A stretch of 35,816 nucleotides of DNA from an uncultured Collinsella sp. (GCA_958403395.1 CATXXF010000020.1:1-35816), one strand, 5' to 3'. Positions 7,627 through 16,316 are shown, counted from the first letter of the stretch. Made by a program: numbers and translations. Notes: generated by a model not told the origin, from the letters alone.

Positions 7627-8688
7627 ATGTCCAAAGCACTCGACCCCAAAGACACCTGCGTCCTCGTTACCGGCGGCGCCGGCTTTATCGGCTCGCACAC
7701 CGTCGTTCAGCTGCTCGAGGGTGGCTACCAGGTTGTCGTCGTCGATGACCTCTCCAACTCCAGCGCCGTTGCCATCGACCGCGTCAAGACCATCGTGGGC
7801 GACGAGGCCGCCAAGAACCTCACCTTCTACGAGGCCAACGTGCTCGACCGCGATGCGATGAACAAGATCTTCGATACCCACCAGATCGACCGCGTCATCC
7901 ACTTCGCCGGCTTTAAGGCCGTTGGCGAGTCGGTGAGCAAGCCCGTCGAGTACTACCACAACAATATCGAGAACACCCTGGTGCTCATCGATGTCATGCG
8001 CAACCACGGTTGCAAGTCCATCATCTTCTCGAGTTCTTCGACCGTCTACGGCGATCCGGACAATCCGCCCGTCACCGAAGAGGACCCCAAGAAGCCCGCG
8101 ACCAACCCCTATGGTTGGACCAAGTGGATGATTGAGCAGATCCTCATGGACGTCCACACCGCCGACCCCGAGTGGGACGTCGTGTTGCTCCGTTACTTCA
8201 ATCCCATCGGCGCCCATCCGTCGGGCCTGATCGGCGAGGATCCCAAGGGTATCCCCAACAACCTGGTGCCTTATGTCGCCCAGGTCGCCGTGGGCAAGCT
8301 CGAGGCCGTTCAGGTCTTTGGCAACGACTACCCCACCCCCGACGGCACCGGTGTTCGCGACTACATCCACGTGTGCGACCTGGCATCTGGTCACGTTGCC
8401 GCCCTTAACTGGATGAACGGCAAGACCGGCGTCGAGATCTTTAACCTGGGCACCGGCACCGGCACCTCGGTACTCGAGGTCGTCGCTGCCTTCTCCAAGG
8501 CGTGCGGCAAGGAGCTGCCCTACGTGATTCGCGAGCGCCGTGCCGGCGATATCGCCGCCAACTGGTGCGATGCCTCCAAGGCCGAGCGCATGATGGGCTG
8601 GAAGGCCCAGTACGATATCGCGGACATGTGCCGCGATAGCTGGAACTGGCAGAGCCACAACCCCAACGGCTTCGCCGACGCCGAGTAG
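7627..8688 (+). CDS. galE: UDP-glucose 4-epimerase (GalE)
   Basis: 353 residues of the extended short-chain dehydrogenase family. It interconverts UDP-glucose and UDP-galactose with bound NAD, for the Leloir pathway and cell-surface glycans. The dinucleotide motif VTGGAGFIGSHT is at residues 15-26, the catalytic Ser/Thr stretch is FSSSSTVYG, and the YxxxK pair is Tyr162/Lys166 in PYGWTKW. GVRDYIHVCDLA and FNLGTGTGTSV are family signatures. AGGAGA lies 6 bases upstream of the ATG. It is monocistronic with its own promoter and terminator; no other Leloir genes are in the window. Confidence 0.96.
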   Translation: MSKALDPKDTCVLVTGGAGFIGSHTVVQLLEGGYQVVVVDDLSNSSAVAIDRVKTIVGDEAAKNLTFYEANVLDRDAMNKIFDTHQIDRVIHFAGFKAVGESVSKPVEYYHNNIENTLVLIDVMRNHGCKSIIFSSSSTVYGDPDNPPVTEEDPKKPATNPYGWTKWMIEQILMDVHTADPEWDVVLLRYFNPIGAHPSGLIGEDPKGIPNNLVPYVAQVAVGKLEAVQVFGNDYPTPDGTGVRDYIHVCDLASGHVAALNWMNGKTGVEIFNLGTGTGTSVLEVVAAFSKACGKELPYVIRERRAGDIAANWCDASKAERMMGWKAQYDIADMCRDSWNWQSHNPNGFADAE

Positions 8689-8710
8689 CAAAAACCTACA
8701 TACCGCTCTT

Positions 8711-8745
8711 GCCCCGATCTCACGTTGTGAGGTCGGGGCTTTTTC
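8711..8745 (+). terminator. Intrinsic terminator of galE
   Basis: GCCCCGATCTCAC (8711-8723) pairs with GTGAGGTCGGGGC (8727-8739) with one G-U pair, followed by CTTTTT-type sequence, 22 bases after the stop. Confidence 0.92.
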
Positions 8746-8793
8746 ATGGCATGTAACCATTCGCCGAAAATCGACCAACTTTTTTATCTTGCC

Positions 8794-8823
8794 TGTACAT
8801 GTTTAAACAACATGTTTTACAAT
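8794..8823 (+). promoter_or_regulatory. malQ promoter with overlapping palindromic operator
   Basis: TACAAT at 8818-8823 is a good -10 and TGTACA 18 bases upstream a possible -35. Between and over them lies ACATGTT-TAAAC-AACATGT (8797-8815), perfect 7-bp arms, with the inner palindrome TGTTTAAACA. The position fits repression by a dimeric regulator; which one is unknown. Confidence 0.55.
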
Positions 8824-8908
8824 AAGCGTATCGAATCAGAACATCGGAGGCGGACTGCACACCCATCGGCAGGCCGACCCCACAACAAGAAGGTTGGTGA
8901 GCGCATTC

Positions 8909-10414
8909 ATGGAGCGTGCAAGCGGCGTCCTCATGCCCGTCTCATCTCTGCCCGGACCATACGGAATCGGCGGCTTTGGCTGGAATGCCTACGACTTCGT
9001 CGATTTTCTCGTCTCGTGCAAACAACATTACTGGCAGATTCTGCCCCTTACGACGACGAGCTATGGCGATTCGCCCTATCAGTCGTTCTCGGCCCGCGCA
9101 GGCAACCCCAACTTTATCGACTTTGCCGAGCTTATCGAGGCCGGCTATCTGGAGCAGCACGATATCGACGGCGTGTACCTGGGCTCCGATCCCAGCAATG
9201 TCGACTACGGTGCTATCTTTGGCGGCCGCCGTCAGATTCTCGACCGAGCCGCTGAGCGCTTTGCTGCCGACAAGCCGGCCGATTTTGATGACTTTATCCA
9301 AGCCAACGAGGACTGGCTCATCCCCTACTGCGAGTTCATGACCGTCAAAGAGGAGTGCGGACTCAAGGCCTTTTGGGAGTGGCCCGCAGAACTGCGCACC
9401 CGCGGCGAAGCATCTGCCAAGGTCTGCGCCGCCCATCCCGCGCGCATGCTCTACCACCAGATGACGCAGTATTTCTTCGACCGTCAATGGAGCCGCCTCA
9501 AGGCCTATGCCAACGAGCGCGACATTCTCATCATCGGCGACCTGCCCATCTATGTCTCGCGTGACTCCGTCGAGATGTGGGCGACGCCTGAGATCTTTAA
9601 GATCGACGCCGCCGGCAATCCCGTGAGCGTCGCCGGCACGCCGCCCGACCAGTTCTCGGCCACCGGTCAGTACTGGGGCAACCCCATCTACGACTGGGGC
9701 GCCATGGAGTCCGACGGCTTCTCCTGGTGGGAGGGCCGCATTCGCGCCGCCCTCGACATGTACGACGTCATCCGCCTGGATCACTTCCGCGGCTTCGAAG
9801 CCTATTGGGAGGTGCCGTTCTCCTCGCCCGATTCGTCCTACGGTTCGTGGACGCAGGGTCCCGGCCTTAAGTTCTTCAAGACGCTCGAGGAAAAGCTCGG
9901 CACACTGCCCATCATCGCCGAGGACCTGGGCTTCCTCACCCCCGGCGTCATCGACATGCGCGACAACTCGGGCTTCCCCGGCATGAAGATCCTGCAGTTT
10001 GCCTTTGAGGGTACCAACTCGTACTACCTGCCGCATAACTACATCGCCAACACCGTCGCCTATGTGGGCACCCACGACAACGAGACGGCGCGCGGTTGGT
10101 TTGAGGGAACGGCCACCCCGCGTCAGCGCGAGCAGGCAGCCCTGTACACCCATCAGCAGGCCGGCGAACCCATGGCAGATGCACTCAATCGCACCATCGC
10201 CGCCAGCGTGAGTGACACGTGCATCTACACCATGCAAGACCTGCTCAACTTGGGCAACGAGGCGCGCATCAACACCCCTGCCACGCTGGGCGGCAACTGG
10301 ACCTGGCGCATGCTCGACGGCGCCATCACCCGCGAGCTCGAGCACAAACTCACTGACTGGACCGAGACCTACTTCCGCATCCCGTCGGAAGCCGAAATCG
10401 AGCTTCCTCAATAG
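8909..10414 (+). CDS. malQ: 4-alpha-glucanotransferase (amylomaltase, MalQ)
   Basis: 501 residues, GH77. It transfers alpha-1,4-glucan chains between maltodextrins and releases glucose in the cytoplasm, making longer chains for phosphorylase. The N-terminal signature SGVLMPVSSLPGPYGIGGFG and SYGDSPYQSFSARAGNPNFI are diagnostic. The catalytic residues are Asp291 in IRLDHFRGF (nucleophile), Glu338 in IAEDLG (acid/base) and Asp390 in GTHDNET. ATG 8909 has GGTGAG 7 bases upstream; an in-frame TTG at 8894 is less likely. It is followed by the phosphorylase gene after 128 bases, with a hairpin between. The pairing is the standard maltodextrin degradation module. Confidence 0.95.
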   Translation: MERASGVLMPVSSLPGPYGIGGFGWNAYDFVDFLVSCKQHYWQILPLTTTSYGDSPYQSFSARAGNPNFIDFAELIEAGYLEQHDIDGVYLGSDPSNVDYGAIFGGRRQILDRAAERFAADKPADFDDFIQANEDWLIPYCEFMTVKEECGLKAFWEWPAELRTRGEASAKVCAAHPARMLYHQMTQYFFDRQWSRLKAYANERDILIIGDLPIYVSRDSVEMWATPEIFKIDAAGNPVSVAGTPPDQFSATGQYWGNPIYDWGAMESDGFSWWEGRIRAALDMYDVIRLDHFRGFEAYWEVPFSSPDSSYGSWTQGPGLKFFKTLEEKLGTLPIIAEDLGFLTPGVIDMRDNSGFPGMKILQFAFEGTNSYYLPHNYIANTVAYVGTHDNETARGWFEGTATPRQREQAALYTHQQAGEPMADALNRTIAASVSDTCIYTMQDLLNLGNEARINTPATLGGNWTWRMLDGAITRELEHKLTDWTETYFRIPSEAEIELPQ

Positions 10415-10462
10415 GAGCTACCGCGCCCGACCCCTCCCCACCGTGCGGACGCGCTTGCTTTT

Positions 10463-10496
10463 CCCGCGCGAGGCCACCCCAATCCCCTCGCGCGGG
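10463..10496 (+). terminator. Stem-loop after malQ, weak or partial terminator
   Basis: CCCGCGCGAGG and CCTCGCGCGGG form a perfect 11-bp stem with a 12-base loop, followed by CTTCTTATG, a poor T-run. It may let part of transcription pass into the phosphorylase gene 46 bases downstream. Confidence 0.6.
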
Positions 10497-10542
10497 CTTC
10501 TTATGAATTGCAGACATGAAACAACCCATCACAGGAGAAAAC

Positions 10543-12810
10543 ATGCCACAAATTAACCTCATGGAACTCGCCGAGCAGTCTTTTGGCACCTCGCTCGAGC
10601 AGCTCGACGACCGTCGCATTTACAAGCTGCTGGTCAAACTCGTGCAGGAGCGCTCCGCCGCCTGCCCGCTCAACAACGACAAGAAAAAGCTCTATTACAT
10701 TTCCGCCGAATTTTTGATCGGCAAGCTGCTCATCAACAATATGATCGACCTTGGCATCTACGACGAGGTTAAGGACCAGCTCACCGCCGCAGGCCACGAC
10801 CTCAACAAGATCGAGGAGTTCGAGGTCGAGCCGTCGCTCGGCAACGGCGGCCTGGGCCGCCTGGCCGCGTGCTTCCTGGATTCCATCGCCACGCTGGGCT
10901 TGACCGGCGATGGCGTGGGCCTCAACTATCACTACGGTCTGTTCCGTCAGCGCTTTGTCGACAACCAGCAGAAGGCCGTCCCCGACGAGTGGCTCGGTGA
11001 GCAGGACATCCTAGTCGACGATGACCGCTCCTACACCGTCGAGTTCGGCGATTTTGCCGTTACTTCCAAGCTCGTCAACATCGATGTGCCCGGTTACGGC
11101 CAGCCCACCAAGAACCGCCTGCGCCTGTTCGACCTGGCGAGCGTCGACGACGGCCTGGTCCCCGGCAGCTCCATCGACTTCGACAAGACCGAGATCGCCA
11201 AGAACCTCACCTTGTTCCTCTACCCCGACGATTCCGACGAGCAGGGCCGCCTACTTCGCATCTATCAGGAGTACTTCATGGTGAGCAACGCCGCCCAGCT
11301 CCTGATCGACGAGGCCATCGAGCGCGGCAGCAACCTGCACGATCTGGCCGACTACGCCGTGGTTCAAATTAACGACACGCACCCCACCATGGTCATCCCC
11401 GAGCTCATTCGCTTGCTCACCACCGAGCACGGCATCGAGTTTGACGAGGCCGTGACCATCGTACGCTCCATGGTCGCCTACACTAATCACACGATTCTTG
11501 CCGAGGCGCTCGAGAAGTGGCCGCTCACCAGCCTGAAGAAGGTCTCCCCTGCCATCGCCGACATTATCGTCAAGCTCGATGAGATCGCAAAGGCCGAGCA
11601 CGACGACCCCCGCGTTGCCATCATCGACGAATACGACACCGTCCACATGGCCCACATGGACATCCACTTTGGCTTCTCCATCAACGGCGTCGCCGCACTC
11701 CACACCAAAATCCTGGAGGACACCGAGCTTCATCCGTTCTACGAGATCTACCCCGAGAAGTTCTCCAATAAGACCAACGGCATCACCTTCCGCCGCTGGA
11801 TCCATGGGGCCAACCCCGCGCTCGCCAGCCTGCTCGACGATGTGATCGGCACCGACTGGCGCAGCACCGGCGATCTGAGCAAACTCGCCAAGTTCGCCGA
11901 CGACAAGGACGTTCTTGAGCGCCTGGCCGCCACCAAGGTCGAAGCCAAGGCCATCATGCGCCAGTTCATGGCGCTCGAGCAGGGCGTGACCATTCCCTCC
12001 AACGCCATCATCGACGTCCAGGTCAAGCGCATCCACGAGTACAAGCGTCAGCAGATGCTCGCGCTCTACATCATCTGGAAGTACCTCGATATCAAGAACG
12101 GCAACAGACCTAAGCACCCCGTCACCATCATCTTTGGCGGCAAGGCGGCGCCTGCCTACACTATCGCGCAGGACATCATCCATCTGATCTTGACGCTGTC
12201 GCAGTGGATTGCAAACGACCCCGACGTGGCTCCCTACCTGCAGGTCGTCATGATCGAGAACTACAACGTCACCGCCGCCGAGCGCGTGATCCCCGCCGCT
12301 GATATCTCCGAGCAGATCAGCCTGGCCTCCAAGGAGGCGAGCGGCACCTCCAACATGAAGTTCATGCTCAACGGCGCCCTAACCCTGTGCACGCTCGACG
12401 GCGCCAACGTGGAGATTGCCGAGCTCGTGGGCGACGAGAATATCTATACCTTTGGTGCCTCGTCCAAACAGGTCGAGCAGCTCTATGCCGACGGCACCTA
12501 TGACGCCGGTGTGCTCTACCGCAAGCCCGGCATTAAACTGCTGGTGGACTTCATCACCAACCCGGCCTTTATGGCGACCGGCAACGTCGAGCGCCTGCAG
12601 CGCCTGCACGATGACATTAAGGGCAAGGACTGGTTTATGGCCCTGCTCGACATCGAGGAGTACATCCAGACCAAGGAGCGCGTGTTGGCCGACTACGAGG
12701 ACCACGACGCCTGGATGCGCAAGACGCTCATCAATATCGCCAACGCCGGCACCTTCTCGTCCGACCGCACCATCTCCCAGTACAACGACGAGATCTGGCA
12801 CCTGAACTAA
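10543..12810 (+). CDS. glgP: Glycogen/maltodextrin phosphorylase
   Basis: 755 residues, GT35 family, slightly short like many Gram-positive forms (E. coli MalP is about 800). It removes terminal glucose from alpha-1,4-glucans with phosphate, giving glucose-1-phosphate. Signatures are EPSLGNGGLGRLAACFLDS, DTHPTMVIPELIRLL, RRWIHGANP, KRIHEYKRQ and the pyridoxal-phosphate site EASGTSNMKFMLNG with Lys606. ATG 10543 has AGGAG 6 bases upstream; an in-frame ATG at 10516 lacks one. Located after malQ, it completes maltodextrin breakdown. Whether stored glycogen or imported maltodextrin is the main substrate cannot be decided; no glgA/B/C genes are present. Confidence 0.95.
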   Translation: MPQINLMELAEQSFGTSLEQLDDRRIYKLLVKLVQERSAACPLNNDKKKLYYISAEFLIGKLLINNMIDLGIYDEVKDQLTAAGHDLNKIEEFEVEPSLGNGGLGRLAACFLDSIATLGLTGDGVGLNYHYGLFRQRFVDNQQKAVPDEWLGEQDILVDDDRSYTVEFGDFAVTSKLVNIDVPGYGQPTKNRLRLFDLASVDDGLVPGSSIDFDKTEIAKNLTLFLYPDDSDEQGRLLRIYQEYFMVSNAAQLLIDEAIERGSNLHDLADYAVVQINDTHPTMVIPELIRLLTTEHGIEFDEAVTIVRSMVAYTNHTILAEALEKWPLTSLKKVSPAIADIIVKLDEIAKAEHDDPRVAIIDEYDTVHMAHMDIHFGFSINGVAALHTKILEDTELHPFYEIYPEKFSNKTNGITFRRWIHGANPALASLLDDVIGTDWRSTGDLSKLAKFADDKDVLERLAATKVEAKAIMRQFMALEQGVTIPSNAIIDVQVKRIHEYKRQQMLALYIIWKYLDIKNGNRPKHPVTIIFGGKAAPAYTIAQDIIHLILTLSQWIANDPDVAPYLQVVMIENYNVTAAERVIPAADISEQISLASKEASGTSNMKFMLNGALTLCTLDGANVEIAELVGDENIYTFGASSKQVEQLYADGTYDAGVLYRKPGIKLLVDFITNPAFMATGNVERLQRLHDDIKGKDWFMALLDIEEYIQTKERVLADYEDHDAWMRKTLINIANAGTFSSDRTISQYNDEIWHLN

Positions 12811-12839
12811 TTTCGCTTCCCTTACCCATCCTCTTGAGA

Positions 12840-12872
12840 AACGGAGTCGTGGCAACACGGCTCCGTTTTTTG
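12840..12872 (+). terminator. Intrinsic terminator of glgP
   Basis: AACGGAG-CGTG / CACG-CTCCGTT stem with GCAA loop and one internal mismatch, ending in a run of T, 30 bases after the stop. Confidence 0.93.
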
Positions 12873-12911
12873 TGCCCGCACGTTACCCTGTGACCCGACT
12901 CGGCCAAACAA

Positions 12912-13127
12912 TCTCGATCTGTAACAACTACTCGGTAAAAACGGTCCCAGCTGTTACAGATTGAGACATACTGGCCCCTTCCCTTGGGTTTATCTCAATC
13001 TGTAACATCTAGCAGCTGAAATTCACCTTTGGTGTTACAGATTTAGATGAAATGGTTAGCTCAGCGGAACCGTCTCGATCTGTAACATCTAACGTCCGAA
13101 ATCGGCCCTACCCGTTACAGATCGAGA
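12912..13127. repeat. Array of six 15-bp motifs in alternating orientation at 40-bp period (three 55-bp inverted-repeat units)
   Basis: The motif TCTCGATCTGTAACA or its complement begins at 12912(+), 12952(-), 12993(+), 13033(-), 13073(+) and 13113(-), so neighbours are 40-41 bases apart. Each plus/minus pair encloses exactly 25 bases, making three units of 55 bases separated by 26 and 25 bases. Motif copies differ only at positions 4, 5 and 15. The second and third inner 25-mers match at 14 of 25 positions and all three share a central AAA, so they are related rather than random. The array lies between two convergent terminators, outside any gene. No similar motif occurs elsewhere in the window. 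Confidence 0.93.
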
Positions 13128-13160
13128 CAAACGACCGGCCAGACAACCCCAACACAAAGA

Positions 13161-13199
13161 AAGGCTCCCCTCTCGCCCAGTGGACGGGAGGGGAGCCTT
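13161..13199 (-). terminator. Intrinsic terminator of the ABC importer operon
   Basis: AAGGCTCCCCTC (13161-13172) and GAGGGGAGCCTT (13188-13199) form a perfect 12-bp stem. On the minus strand it is followed by TCTTTG-type sequence, about 70 bases past the ATPase stop. The plus side is A-rich then TATATG, so it may stop both strands. Confidence 0.88.
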
Positions 13200-13267
13200 A
13201 TATGTGACCGCGGCAAAAGGATGGCAATACCGCAGTCGCCCAAAGGGAGGGCCTGGATGCACCGGGC

Positions 13268-14467
13268 CTAGATAAGGTTCTTGCCAGATACCTTATCGAA
13301 GAGATGGGTCGCGTTCTTCTCGAACTTGAACCAGATGGTGTCGCCAGCCTTGAGCGCGCCCTTGGCCTCGAGGTCGACGACGGGGATAATCAGAACAAAC
13401 TGGCCGTCGGGAGCGGTCACGTGGACATGCTCGGTCGAGCCCATGAGCTCGGTCACCTCGACGGTGCCCTGGAGCGCACCCTCCTCGTCCTTGTCGGCAA
13501 GCAGGATCTGCTCGGGACGCACGCCGGCCGTAATCTCCTTCACGTCGCCGCCGTCCCAGTTGAGGGCAAGCTGAGCGCAAGTCTCGGGGGCGAGCGCCAC
13601 GTTCATATCCTCGGTCTTGACGGTAAAGCCGTTGCCCGAGCGCACCAGCTGGGCATCGAAGAAGTTCATCTGCGGCACGCCGATAAAGCCGGCGACGAAG
13701 ATGTTCGCGGGATGGTTGAAGACCTCCTGCGGGGTGGCGATCTGCTGGACGACGCCGTCCTTCATGACCACGATACGGTCACCGAGGGTCATAGCCTCGG
13801 TCTGGTCGTGAGTAACATAAATGAACGTGCCCTTGATCTCGTGGCGCAGCTTAATGAGCTCGGCACGCATCTGGTTACGAAGCTTGGCGTCCAGGTTGGA
13901 CAGTGGCTCGTCCATCAGGAAGACCTTGGGGTCACGCACGATGGCGCGGCCGATAGCGACACGCTGGCGCTGGCCGCCCGAAAGCGCCTTGGGCTTACGG
14001 TCGAGGTACTCGGTAATGCCCAGAATCTCGGCAGCAGAGCGAACTTTGCGGTCGATCTCGTCCTTGGGGACCTTCTTGAGCTCGAGCGTAAACGCCATGT
14101 TCTCGTACACCGTCATATTGGGGTACAGAGCATAGCTCTGGAACACCATGGCGATGTCGCGGTCCTTGGGCGCCACGTCGTTGACGCGCTTGCCGTCGAT
14201 GAGCACATCGCCCGAGGTGATGTCCTCCAGGCCGGCGACCATGCGCATCGTCGTGGACTTACCGCAGCCAGAGGGGCCAACGAGGACGACGAACTCCTGA
14301 TCGTGAACGGTGAGGTTGAAGTCCTCTACAGCGAGCACGCCATCCTCGGTAACCTTAAGGTTATGCTTCTTCTCCTCGGTCTTCTTCTTTTTGCCAAAGA
14401 AGCCCTTCTTTTTGGACTCGGTGTTGGGATACACCTTCTGAACATGCTTGAGAACGATCTCGGCCAT
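13268..14467 (-). CDS. ABC sugar importer ATPase (UgpC/MsmK/MalK type)
   Basis: 399 residues. It hydrolyses ATP to drive the adjacent carbohydrate permeases at the inner face of the membrane. Walker A GPSGCGKST is at residues 64-72, Q-loop FQSYALYPNMTV, signature LSGGQRQR, Walker B VFLMDEP, H-loop YVTHDQTEA; the C-terminal 150 residues form the MalK-type OB-fold regulatory domain. Odd: between VYPN and the usual following strand sits a Lys/Glu-rich insertion of about 25 residues (GFFGKKKKTEEKK, roughly residues 16-41) that most MsmK proteins lack. It is last in the importer operon; MsmK-type ATPases sometimes serve several importers. Confidence 0.95.
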   Translation of the reverse strand: MAEIVLKHVQKVYPNTESKKKGFFGKKKKTEEKKHNLKVTEDGVLAVEDFNLTVHDQEFVVLVGPSGCGKSTTMRMVAGLEDITSGDVLIDGKRVNDVAPKDRDIAMVFQSYALYPNMTVYENMAFTLELKKVPKDEIDRKVRSAAEILGITEYLDRKPKALSGGQRQRVAIGRAIVRDPKVFLMDEPLSNLDAKLRNQMRAELIKLRHEIKGTFIYVTHDQTEAMTLGDRIVVMKDGVVQQIATPQEVFNHPANIFVAGFIGVPQMNFFDAQLVRSGNGFTVKTEDMNVALAPETCAQLALNWDGGDVKEITAGVRPEQILLADKDEEGALQGTVEVTELMGSTEHVHVTAPDGQFVLIIPVVDLEAKGALKAGDTIWFKFEKNATHLFDKVSGKNLI

Positions 14468-14535
14468 GTCTTTACCTTTCGATGTGCGGCGCCGCGCTGA
14501 GGGGCGCCGCAGAAACTTGCAAAACAGTTACGGCA

Positions 14536-15375
14536 TCAGCCCTTGACGGCACCTGCCACCACGCCGTCGATGATGTACTTCTGGCAGAGGATGTACATGA
14601 CGACGATGGGGATAACAACCATCATGATGCAGGCCATCATGGGTCCGAGCTCGACGTGGCCGTAGCCACCGCGGAAGTACTGGATCAAGATAGGAATGGT
14701 CTTGTACTTGGTGGAGTCGAGCGTAAGGTAGGGCAGCAGATAGTCGTTCCAGACCCACATGGTCTCGAGGATGCCGACCGAAAGATAGGTGGGCTTCATG
14801 ATGGGAAGGACGATCTTAAAGAACACCTGGACCGGGTTGCAGCCGTCGATCATGGCCGCCTCCTCGATCTCGAGCGGGATGTTCTTTACAAAGCCGGCGA
14901 ACATAAAGACCGCCAGGCCCGCGCCAAAGCCAAGGTAGATAAAGCAGATGTTGAACGGCGTGTTGAAGCCGATGCGGTCCGCCAAATTGGACAGCGTGAA
15001 CATGAGCATCTGGAACGGCACGACCATCGAGAACACGAACAGGTAATAGAAGAAGTTCGAGATCTTGTTGTTGACGCGCACCACGTACCAAGCGCACATG
15101 GAGCAGCACACCAAAATCAGCACGACCGACGTGACCGTGATAATGAGCGAGTACATAAACGCCGAGGCAAAGCCCTGCTCGTTAAGGGCGTGCACGTAGT
15201 TTGCAAGGCCGTTGAACGTCTCGGGCGTGAGCAGATCGAACGCCGTGGTGGTGCTGATTGCGGTCGCTTTCTTAAAGGAATTAAGCGCGATCATAAACAC
15301 GGGGTAGATCCACGCGAGCGACAGGATCGTAAAGAAAATCGAGAGCGCGCGGTTGATAACCTTATCGCGTTTCAT
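14536..15375 (-). CDS. ABC sugar importer permease, MalG/MsmG type
   Basis: 279 residues with about six membrane helices. The cytoplasmic EAA loop reads EIEEAAMIDGCNPVQVFFKI, the site that docks the ATPase. The N-terminus (ALSIFFTILSLAWIYPVFMI) and the large loop before helix 2 are typical of MalG-type subunits. The start overlaps the stop of the other permease by one base (ATGA type), so the two are translationally coupled and form the heterodimeric channel. The C-terminus VAGAVKG matches the family's conserved end. Substrate is probably an oligosaccharide. Confidence 0.93.
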   Translation of the reverse strand: MKRDKVINRALSIFFTILSLAWIYPVFMIALNSFKKATAISTTTAFDLLTPETFNGLANYVHALNEQGFASAFMYSLIITVTSVVLILVCCSMCAWYVVRVNNKISNFFYYLFVFSMVVPFQMLMFTLSNLADRIGFNTPFNICFIYLGFGAGLAVFMFAGFVKNIPLEIEEAAMIDGCNPVQVFFKIVLPIMKPTYLSVGILETMWVWNDYLLPYLTLDSTKYKTIPILIQYFRGGYGHVELGPMMACIMMVVIPIVVMYILCQKYIIDGVVAGAVKG

Positions 15376-16229
15376 TACTGCTGCACCTCCTTGGACCTCG
15401 TGGCCTTAAGCTGGATCATGGAAATAGCAACAACCAGGATGCAGAAGATAACCGCCTTGGCCTGACCGATGCCCTGCCATGCAATACCGGCACGCGAATA
15501 GAACGTGTTGTAGATGTTCAGGGCGAGCATCTCGGTGGAGTGCGCGGGGGCGCCGCCGGTAAGGGCGAGGTTCTGGTCGAACAGCTTAAAGCCGTTGGTG
15601 ATGGACAGGAACAGGCAGATGGTGATGGTCGGCATCAGGTTAGGGACCTTAACCTTCCAAAACGTCTGCCATGCCGTGGCACCGTCGACCTTGGCGGCCT
15701 CGATGTAGTCGGACGGAATGGACTGCAGACCAGCGATGTAGATGATCATCATGTAGCCGACCTGCTGCCACAGGGTCAGGATGATAAGGCCCCAGAAGCC
15801 AGCAGCAGAGTTAAGGGCGATGAGCTGGGCGCCGATGTTGGAGAGCAGGCAGTTGATCAAGATCTGCCAGATGTAGCCCAGCACGATGCCGCCGATCAGG
15901 TTCGGCATAAAGAAGATCGTACGGAAGATGTTAGTGCCCTTGAGCGCCTTGCGGGTGAGCGCCTGCGCGATGGCGAGGGCAATCACGTTGATGAGCACCG
16001 TCGACAGGAAGGCAAACGCCACCGTAAAGAAGAACGACGTGGCAAACTGCGAATCGGACAATGCGCGCACGTAGTTCTCGATACCGACAAAGTGCGCGTT
16101 GTTAATGGTAATAAACTGGCAGAACGAGAGATAGAAGCCCTGGATAAAGGGAATCACGAACCCGATCATAAACGCCAGGCACGTGGGCAGCATAAAGAGC
16201 GGCCACCAGCGCTTGAGTGCTTTGCCCAT
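15375..16229 (-). CDS. ABC sugar importer permease, MalF/MsmF type
   Basis: 284 residues, six predicted membrane helices starting with PLFMLPTCLAFMIGFVIPFI. The EAA loop is DYIEAAKVDGATAWQTFWKV. FDQNLALTGGAP before the last helices is common in MsmF-type permeases. AAAGGACC lies 6 bases before the start at 16229. It lies 87 bases after the binding-protein gene, behind a strong stem-loop, and overlaps the next permease by one base. Confidence 0.93.
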   Translation of the reverse strand: MGKALKRWWPLFMLPTCLAFMIGFVIPFIQGFYLSFCQFITINNAHFVGIENYVRALSDSQFATSFFFTVAFAFLSTVLINVIALAIAQALTRKALKGTNIFRTIFFMPNLIGGIVLGYIWQILINCLLSNIGAQLIALNSAAGFWGLIILTLWQQVGYMMIIYIAGLQSIPSDYIEAAKVDGATAWQTFWKVKVPNLMPTITICLFLSITNGFKLFDQNLALTGGAPAHSTEMLALNIYNTFYSRAGIAWQGIGQAKAVIFCILVVAISMIQLKATRSKEVQQ

Positions 16230-16249
16230 AAAAGGGTCCTTTCAATATG

Positions 16250-16285
16250 CAGGGGGCGGGCAAACCTACGTCTGCCCGCCCCCTG
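16250..16285 (-). promoter_or_regulatory. Strong intercistronic stem-loop between binding protein and permease genes
   Basis: A perfect 13-bp stem (16250-16262 with 16273-16285) with a 10-base loop, nearly all G-C. It has no T-run on the minus strand. Such hairpins after binding-protein genes protect the upstream message from 3' exonucleases or cause partial termination, giving more binding protein than permease. That role is inferred from position. Confidence 0.75.
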
Positions 16286-16316
16286 TCGCTAATCAGATAG
16301 CTTGGGCAGCAACTGC

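Noticed and set aside
8942..10411. 489-codon open frame opposite malQ
   Set aside because: It mirrors the third-position GC bias of malQ, has no ribosome site and reads as Val/Gly/Asp-rich nonsense without a domain; malQ itself has intact catalytic residues.
12912..13127. Classical CRISPR array
   Set aside because: The motif is only 15 bp, alternates orientation, and the inner 25-mers are related to one another. No cas genes are near. The array is reported as an unnamed repeat instead.
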